A stretch of 64,000 bases of DNA from Ichthyophis bannanicus (lineage: Eukaryota > Chordata > Amphibia > Gymnophiona > Ichthyophiidae), in assembly GCA_033557465.1 (NCBI GenBank), contig CM066033.1, forward strand, positions 232,626,109 to 232,690,108, given 5' to 3'. Made by a program: the position numbers and the translations under genes. Below the pieces are notes generated by a model. The model was not told the DNA's origin. It did not search any database and saw nothing but the letters and a program-made list of their open reading frames with translations. How positions within the stretch are numbered: the stretch's first letter is position 1; every line of letters starts with the position of its first letter. Of this stretch, positions 57,364-64,000 are shown in pieces.

Positions 57364-58260
57364 TGGGGGGGAGGGGGTTAGGACTGGTAATGGGCTATGA
57401 GGAGGTTAGGACTAGTAATAGGCTATGTGGGGGAGGGGTTTAGGATTGGTAATGGGCTATGGGGGGGCTAAGAATACAAGTGGGCTGATGGGGGGTTAGG
57501 ACTGGTAATGGGCTATTGGGGGGGCTGAATACAAGTGGGCTGATGGGAGTGTTAGGACTGTTAAAGGGCTATGGGGGGTTAGGACTGGTAATGGGCTATG
57601 GGGGGGCTAAGACTGAAAATGGGGTGATGGGGCTAAGACTACAAGTGGGCTGATGGGGGCGTTAGGACTGGTAACGGGCTGATGGTGGCATAGGACTGGT
57701 AATGGGCTATGGGGGGGCTAAGACTACAAGTGGGTTGATAGGGGGGTTAGGACTGGAAGTGGGCTGATGGGGGGTTAGGACTGGTAATGGGCTATGGGGG
57801 GCTAGGACTGGTAATGGGCTGTGGGGTTGCTAGGACTGGAAATGGGCTGAGTGGAAGGGGGGCTTGAACTGCATATAGCTGATGGGGAGGGGTGCTTGGC
57901 ATGGAAATAGGCTTTGAGGAGAGGGAGCTAGGACTGGAAATGGGCTGAGTGGGGGGGGGCTAGGACAGAAAATGGGCTGATGGAGGGGCTAGGATAGGAC
58001 TGGAAATGGGCTGTTGGGGGTGCTAAGATTGGAAATGGGCTGTGGTGGGGGCTTGAAATGGACTCATGGAGGGGCTAGAATTGGAAGTAGGCTCATGGGG
58101 GGCTTGGATTGGAAATGGGCTGAGTGGAGGGAAGCTAGGATTTGACATGGGCTGATGGTGGGGCTAGGAAAGGACTAGAAATGAGTTGATGGGGGGCTGG
58201 GATAGGATTGGAAATGGGCTGATGGGGGGCTAGGACTGGAAATGGGCTGATGCAGGGAAT
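57364..58260 (+). repeat. G-rich minisatellite
   Basis: About 0.9 kb of variant units of roughly 27-36 bp based on GGCTAGGACTGGAAATGGGC and TGATGGGGGG. The units diverge to the right. The first unit overlaps the end of the palindrome's right arm. Confidence 0.9.
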
Positions 58261-59292
58261 AGAAGGGAGTGGATGCTGGGTGGGGCTGGAACTAGAAGGG
58301 AACTGATGTTGGGGGAGGATGGAGCTGGGAGAGTGAAATGGAGAGGGAAAAATATTTTGTGTGGGAGGGAAGACAAATCTACAATTGGCCGGATATTGGG
58401 TGAGTAAGTGGGGATTGAGGATGGAGGGGTAAAATTTGAGTGGATGAAATAGGAATGAGGAAAGAGCAAAAGGAGAAAGATTAGTATGTTAAAGCATATG
58501 TAGAGAGAGAATGGAAAAAAAACTAGAAGAGAGAAGAAAGGACAAATGGACAGCAGACGATGGAGAGTTAGCAGAAGACACGAAGAAACCAGAAGAAAGT
58601 GGCTGGAGCAATTGCCACTGAAAAAAAATGCACAAAAGGTAGAAAAATATCTCTTTATTTTGAATTTATTAATTGGAATATGTCAGCTCTGGGAAATGTG
58701 CATCATTAAGTCTGCTCCTTGTTTAATACAAGAGGAAATTATGAGTAATTTATGGTTTTATTTCTACAGTGTTGTTGTACATTCCAAGTTTGGCTTTTGG
58801 GGTTCCCAATTTAATTATTGTCTTCCTGTTTCTAAATTGTGATTCCTTGTTTGGTGATGGTCTATGTTCTGCATGTGTAACTGAGCTGAGGTGTTCTGTT
58901 TATATAATTCCTATTTGACATTGCCACTTGTTCTCTTTCCCCAGTAGGTCATGTATTGTTGTTCTCTGAAATGTATTGGTTTAATATTTGCAGTGTTGCC
59001 TTTTGATAGGTAGGGTATGGTGCTTTGTGAGTCCTGGTAGTGCTGTTAGGATACGGCGGGTTTACTATGGGTTCTAAATGTGCAGTGTTTGTAGCAGTTC
59101 CTAATGTGCCTGGCGGTTGGTACTGGATTATAGCAATGTAGAAATCTTTTAGTCTTTCTTTATCCATACACTCATTAAGAGACATATTTACTAAAAGTTA
59201 GTGTATGGTAACATTATGCAAATATTTATGCAAATGTGGCACCTTATGCAAATGAGGCCCCACACCCCCCTTGGGCCGCCCCTGTGTGTAAC

Positions 59293-60120
59293 AGCTATTT
59301 TGGTTTACTATTTTGGGGTGCCTGGGAAGGAGATGAGAACTGATGTTTCCTCATGGTTTGCTCTAATACTGTGACAATCCTTTTCTTTCTCAGATTATGA
59401 GGACCCTACACTGCAGCAGGAGCCAAGGAGGAGCTCTGAGGCAGGATGAGTGTCAGTAACAAGCTGCTGATGCGTGTCGCTTGCAGGCCTTACTGCTGGA
59501 CCCCCGAGTGGGCACAGTTTTAGATGAGACTGATTGGAAGGCTGGTACAACTATAATGGACACTTCCATCGTGTTGCTGTTCACAGTGCTGTATCTCTGC
59601 TTGTTGTTCAGGAATGACATGGTGTTCACTTGGGAAAATTGCTGCTATCAAATTGGATCAAACCCATAGCCTTGGATTCAACTGACTAAATGTGATCCAC
59701 GTACTCTCAGACTGAATCAGGAAGAATAAATCTCTGGGACTTAATCTCTTCTGTCAAAGCCAGACAGAGGAGGTTGCCAGAGCCTGAAACAAGATATGCT
59801 TTCACTGCAAACTTTTTAATGTTGAGCATCTGGAGGAAGCCTTTCCACAGTGCTGTCACCTGTTGCTTTTGCTGAATGTCTGTCCAGGAAACAACTCTGT
59901 CACTGGTCCAGGCTTCTTTCGCTCTTTGAATGAGAGACAGAGAGTCTCCTAAATGGCAGCCATCTTCCTCCTCGAGCTGACCTTATTTCTTTGTTGGATG
60001 TATAGGGACAGATGTTCGGTGTAGATGAGACAGTCCAGGTCCAGAAGATGGCGTCTATTTTGAACTGTCCTGGCTCTCCATTGGTTAGGGATACAGTGGC
60101 CTCATTGCTTTAGCTTTTCC
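59293..60120. other. Unassigned stretch
   Basis: No gene with recognisable domains; no repeat terminus seen. Confidence 0.35.
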
Positions 60121-60300
60121 TTGGCCACTCTTCCAAGGACTGCTGAGCAAAGATGGCATCCACCAATTGAAGAAAGGGAAACGTGTCTTCTGCAACAGAC
60201 TGGCTAATCTACCAAAGAGTGCTTTAAACTAGAATCATCAGGGATGGGTGAACAATGTCCCTAGGTTAGTAAAAGCCCTCAGGTAAGTAAAACATTAAAA
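60121..60300 (+). pseudogene. CR1 ORF1 esterase-domain tail, fragment
   Basis: The codons for LSKDGIHQLKKGK and NRLANLPKSALN align with 40655-40753 of the larger CR1, followed by the same ORF1/ORF2 spacer. Confidence 0.8.
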
Positions 60301-60409
60301 AATAGTATAGAAAAGGGATTCATGGATTCAGTGCTACAAGAAGTCTATGGGGTATGTTTACTAAACTGCATTAGTGCGATTCACGTTAGGAGCCGCAGTA
60401 GAGACAGGG

Positions 60410-60480
60410 GAGGGGTGCTTGGCATGGGGGGAGGGAGGGGGGAGGGGGAAGGGGGGAGGGGGGGGAGGGTGTGTGTGTGT
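60410..60480 (+). repeat. G-rich tract at the deletion junction of copy F
   Basis: Runs of 3 to 8 G separated by single A residues are followed by a (GT) run. G-quadruplex formation is plausible. It marks the boundary of the missing left half. Confidence 0.7.
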
Positions 60481-61398
60481 ATGGACCCATAGGCAGATTA
60501 TGTACCACCACACAACCCACCCTCTGGGGCTCAGGGTGGGAATCAGGATCACCCACCAATAGATCCACAGTCTACCTCCCTGCAATGGTAGCAGTAGAGT
60601 GGACCATCAACCCCAGTCCTGCTGGGGAACAGACAGAGCGGTACACATCCATAACGCAATAGCAGATAGACAGCAGGCCTGGAAATGCTCATCTGCCCCC
60701 CACCATTATCTGACATTCTCCAGCAGCAAGCCTCCAGCCGCTGCACCCTGCAAGGTGTTCCAGCAAGACACATACTAGCTGCAGACAGTCCGCCAACTAG
60801 TCCATACTCCTGGAGGAGATGCATGTACCCAGAACGGGGATGTCAGCATACACACCAAGCAGATAAGTCAGTGATTGGGCCCCCAAAAGAAAACCCATAA
60901 ATATCACATGAGAAAAATGCTATATAGCACTATGGGGGAACCTAGCCATGCCATGGTCACTGCTCAGTCAGGGTGAGAGTGACCTCCCAGCAGGACATGC
61001 TATGGCCACCCTGTCCATGCAGGTGGTACCGGGCACTACAATGTCCGAGCCATTGCCCTATGCCCTGTGCAGATGCGGCCAGGCCAGGCCACCCTATCCA
61101 GGTTATTCCCACAGTACCTTGCTCCTCAGTATGCACATTGGCAGGCCAATACTGGCAACAGTGCTAGCAGTGTGGGCTGTGGAGGGTGTTGGCAGCCACC
61201 ACACACTGGATAGACAGACACACACTCCCCACACCTATGCCAGCATTGTGCAACTATAGAGGTGTTGGGCAGCTCAGGCCACCACACCAGTCCTGGGCAC
61301 AGTGCAGGCATGGCTATGGTACGCAATACTGTAGGAGTCACTCCCCAGGTTGGTAAACACTGTCAGACACAAGACCTGTAGCACACTCCACAGACATC

Positions 61399-61482
61399 AA
61401 AAAGGTTGCTATGATGCAGCTCACTCAGAAAATTGTACTTAACCTAGGAATTGCTATCTGCCAGTAATCATAGCAACCTTTT
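61399..61482. repeat. Inverted repeat AAAGGTTGCTATGAT in copy F
   Basis: AAAAGGTTGCTATGAT pairs with ATCATAGCAACCTTTT. Copy D has the same pair at 31458-31541. Copies B and C have lost the pairing. Confidence 0.75.
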
Positions 61483-61649
61483 GATAGATGTGTACCATAT
61501 TCCCAGGTTTAGGGTGGCATTACTAAGGTATGCAAGTGCTAGTATTGGGAGATGCACGCAGAGCCCAAAGTCCTGCCTCTCCAGGAGGCTTTGGATAATG
61601 GGGCCTGTGGGTGCGGGTGTGTCTGTCCCTGTTGGCTGCTGCTTTACGG

Positions 61650-61842
61650 CAGAGGTTCCCAACTCCAGTCCTGCGGTGCCAAACACTGTTCGGGTTTTCA
61701 TGCTGTCCCTCATGAATATGCATGAGATACATCTGCATACCATGGGGGTGGCGCATAGAAATGCAGCACAGGCATCTTTATCAGAGGCAGCATGGAACCG
61801 GAATGGTGTTTGGCCCTCCAGGACTGCATTTGGGAGACTCTG
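61650..61842. repeat. Embedded palindromic module in copy F
   Basis: It begins CAGAGGTTCCCAACTCCAG and ends with the complementary arm around TTTGGGAGACTCTG. Confidence 0.75.
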
Positions 61843-61993
61843 CTCTAGGTAATGTGCATGTTTATGGTGTCCGTGCTCTGTAGGGTAAAATGTAGGTGTC
61901 TTGGGCATGTTTACGTCATCTGCAATAAAGGTGCTGTCTGTATTAGCACATTGTAGTAGTGGGTAAAATATGGGGACTGGGTTGGCAGGAACC

Positions 61994-62070
61994 ACAGCTG
62001 GGACTTGAACCTGTGACCCTCTGCTTCTGAATACACTGGTTTTGTGCACTGCACCACCTTGTTGTCACAG
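61994..62070 (-). promoter_or_regulatory. tRNA-like module F1
   Basis: On the minus strand an A-box-like GTGGTGCAGTGCA precedes a B-box-like CAGGTTCAAGTCCC, which is near-consensus. The position corresponds to C4. Confidence 0.6.
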
Positions 62071-63142
62071 AGTCAGTACATTCCTTGGTGATACCATGAC
62101 TGTTCGTCAGACAGGGCCCGTCTGTTGCAGTACACGGCACCCACCTACACAGGGCTAGGCCACGGTCTGCTCTGGGCAGCTGCCACTGCCCCCTCCACCA
62201 CCAGTATCCCTCAGCCACCATGCTGACATGCCGTTCTGCTGGTAGTGCTGGTGGTGCGCAGTCTCAGGCCATCCAGTGTGCAGGTAGGCGGCTGCCTATG
62301 ATGCAGGTTCTGGGGTAGGGGTGCCTGCATAGATGTCCACGCTCCCCTCCAGCCCCGCCTGCCAATGTTCTGTGCCCTTGGGGGTAGCTGTTGGGTACTA
62401 TCCCCTGTGACACTGTGGGAAACACAGTCATGCCCATGTTGGGCCTTCAGCAGTTGCTGTCTGGCTGCTCTGCTGTTTCAGCATTTGTATTGGCCAGCTA
62501 GGCATCACCCTAGTCCGCACTGTGGCCCAGCTGCACCACAGCATGTGCCGCCTGCGGCCCTCTGTATCCCATTTTCCGTCATCTGTCCAGTTGCCATTCC
62601 GACATGCCCGCCCTGATGTTGCGGGACATGTGCACGCCATAGGAACCCTGTCCGATGGAGCGGAAAACCCTGAGCAGCGCTATTTCACGGTGGGCTCATT
62701 CACCTTGTATGGGGACAGAGTGTAGACCCTTCCACGATTTATATCTTTTCTATGGAGATTTCGGGGGGGGGGGGGGGGTTGATGTTTCTCATTAATACCA
62801 CTATTGGCCAGCTTGTTTATGGTTTTTTTCCAGTTTGTTGAGGTCATTTTCAGTGTTTATGTGCCCTTTTGTTCTGTGCACATGTATCACACTTATCACT
62901 TATTTTAGATTTCCCTGCCTAGGCTGTACATTGCTGACACTGAAATTGTTTCTCTCCCCTGTAATGTGCATTTAACGGCAGGTTTTCATTCGCGTTAGGA
63001 TTTAGCTCTTCAGATCAGCGCGTTAGTGTGAAGGGAGCCTCTCCCCGCCCACTCTCCGCCCACTGACCCCTTCTCTCCGCCCTCTCTCCACCTTCTGCGG
63101 TGTTTTACCGCGCCGCGGAGCTTTACGATCGTTAACACATCA

Positions 63143-63233
63143 TAACGCGCGTTATGTAACGTTAACGATCGTTAGCGCATCATAATGCGTGTTATGATGC
63201 GCTAACAATCGTTAACATTACATAACGCGCGTT
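63143..63233. repeat. Right-end hairpin of copy F
   Basis: About 42 bp of stem: AACGCGCGTTATGTAAC, GTTAACGATCGTTA and GCGCATCATAA, then a small loop and their complements with few mismatches. It ends about 34 bp before the right terminus. Confidence 0.9.
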
Positions 63234-63270
63234 ATTTACCGTTACCGCAATTTAGTAAACATACCCCTAT

Positions 63271-63661
63271 ATCTCCGATGGCAAATACTTTGATAATGTG
63301 TAGGATTTTGAATTGAAATCCACAATCATGATTTATGGATTCCTCTATAAGGTATAATTATGTATACCACTTGTGATGGAGTGCCAAAAATTCTCCAGTA
63401 TGGCATTTATTAGTGAAGGTTTCTTCTACTGTGTGATTGGATCATTATTTCCTTTATGATTGCCTCTTTTTATGTTTGTTTACTTGATTTGATTAACCGC
63501 CTTTTACTTACAATGTGACGAGGAGGTGTACAGAGTCAAAAGACATAAATATATCATAAAGGCAGAAGAATATAAGGGGTGTGCAATATAAAAATTAACT
63601 AACAGTGGTTAGTAAATTGATGTGCAACTCTTTTGGGGAGAGAATAAAGTTTCCCCCTCAA
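63271..63661. other. Mostly unassigned; possible L2-like tail
   Basis: TTAACCGCCTTTTACTTACA near 63495 resembles the 3' tail of an L2-type LINE. No gene is supported. Confidence 0.4.
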
Positions 63662-63998
63662 GTCTCACTGAGTACTTTCATGTAGTGACCCTGTTGTATA
63701 AGATTTATACCAAATCTCAGCAAGGCGACACTACAGTTAACCCTAGTGTGTAAGCTATGGGTTGGCACCTTTTAACCATGGGCGATGTGTGGTCAGTATG
63801 TATTTTTCTTTTTCTTTCTTACCATACTCCAATTGTAGTGTCGCCTTGCTGAGATTTAGTATAAATGTTATACAATGGGGTCACCACCTAAGGTACTCAG
63901 TGAAGTATGGTGGGAAAGAAAAATAAAAATACACACTGACCACACATCACCCAGGGTAAAAAGGTGCCCACCTATTGATTATACACTAGGATTAACAA
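63662..63998. repeat. Interleaved inverted repeats
   Basis: Block A (63665-63733, with AATCTCAGCAAGGCGACACT) returns inverted at 63833-63903. Block B (63735-63828, with GGTTGGCACCTTTTAACC and GTGTGGTCAGTATGT) returns inverted at 63905-63998. The order is A B A' B', not the A B B' A' of a simple hairpin. The repeat runs to within two bases of the window edge. Confidence 0.85.
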
Positions 63999-64000
63999 TG

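Larger units (their letters stand above)
56868..59284. mobile_element. Non-autonomous hAT-like element carrying a palindrome and a minisatellite
   Basis: TGTGTAAC is repeated exactly at 56860-56867 and 59285-59292. The termini CAGGGCCGGCCC and, read inward from the right, CAGGGGCGGCCC differ at one position. Contents: a GC-rich palindrome (56953-57363), a G-rich minisatellite (57364-58260) and an AT-rich remainder without a transposase. Confidence 0.9.
60349..63267 (+). mobile_element. GTA element copy F
   Basis: GGGGTATGTTTACTAAAC opens and TTTAGTAAACATACCCC closes the 2919-bp copy, and TAT flanks both sides. A G-rich run (60410-60470) directly follows the first 60 bp and replaces the left half found in B and C. 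The right half is well preserved, with a palindromic module, one reverse tRNA-like module and the largest right-end hairpin. No transposase is seen. Confidence 0.9.

Noticed and set aside
57364..58260. CRISPR-like repeat array
   Set aside because: Units are contiguous and diverged with no unique spacers; the genome is a vertebrate one.

Overview
The window looks like intergenic DNA from a large, repeat-rich vertebrate genome. I found no host gene with recognisable exons, no functional tRNA or rRNA gene, and no bacterial feature. The mix of repeats is tetrapod-like: CR1 LINEs with an esterase ORF1, a BovB-like RTE, a Tx1-type L1 ORF1, L2-like tails, tRNA-headed SINEs, a 5S-like SINE piece, hAT-like elements with 8-bp target duplications, and a likely Penelope-type insert. 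From memory of such repeats I suspect an amphibian, possibly a caecilian. The species call is an inference with low to moderate confidence.

The dominant structure is one family of long inverted-repeat-bounded elements present six times. Its ends read GGGGYATGTTTACTAAA, and here the family is called GTA. The copies are A (1-4730, reversed, cut by the window edge), B (9346 to about 15570), C (21088-25362), D (26741-33608), E (48977-52267) and F (60349-63267). C, E and F have perfect 3-bp AT-rich target duplications (AAA, ATT, TAT). No copy has a recognisable transposase. Copies carry up to about five tRNA-like modules (A-box and B-box spaced as in Pol III type 2 promoters) on both strands. They also carry an embedded palindromic module, small minisatellites, a conserved 3' block and, in D, E and F, a large hairpin just inside the right end whose sequence differs between copies while its pairing is kept. 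This family is the best candidate for an undescribed system.

Layout. 1-4730: copy A. 4731-9345: CR1 tails, a 5S-like fragment, a palindromic MITE and a 326-codon open frame of unknown nature. 9346-15570: copy B with a CR1 inside a tRNA-like module. 17046-20595: hAT-like and GGGCCCTTTTACTAAAG-type elements. 20827-26105: a hAT-like element split by copy C. 26741-33608: copy D with a CR1 and a SINE inside. 34255-39626: nested MITEs, SINEs, CR1 pieces and a decayed BovB-like RTE. 39990-44235: a near full-length but decayed CR1 interrupted by a Penelope-like insert. 45731-47530: an internally deleted Tx1-type L1. 48036-48966: a 0.93-kb fold-back. 48977-52267: copy E. 52801-59284: three hAT-like elements, one nested in another, one with a GC-rich palindrome plus a minisatellite. 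60349-63267: copy F. 63662-64000: interleaved inverted repeats.

The elements do not form a pathway. The nesting gives relative ages: GTA copy C is younger than its hAT host, and the CR1 and SINE insertions are younger than GTA copies B and D.
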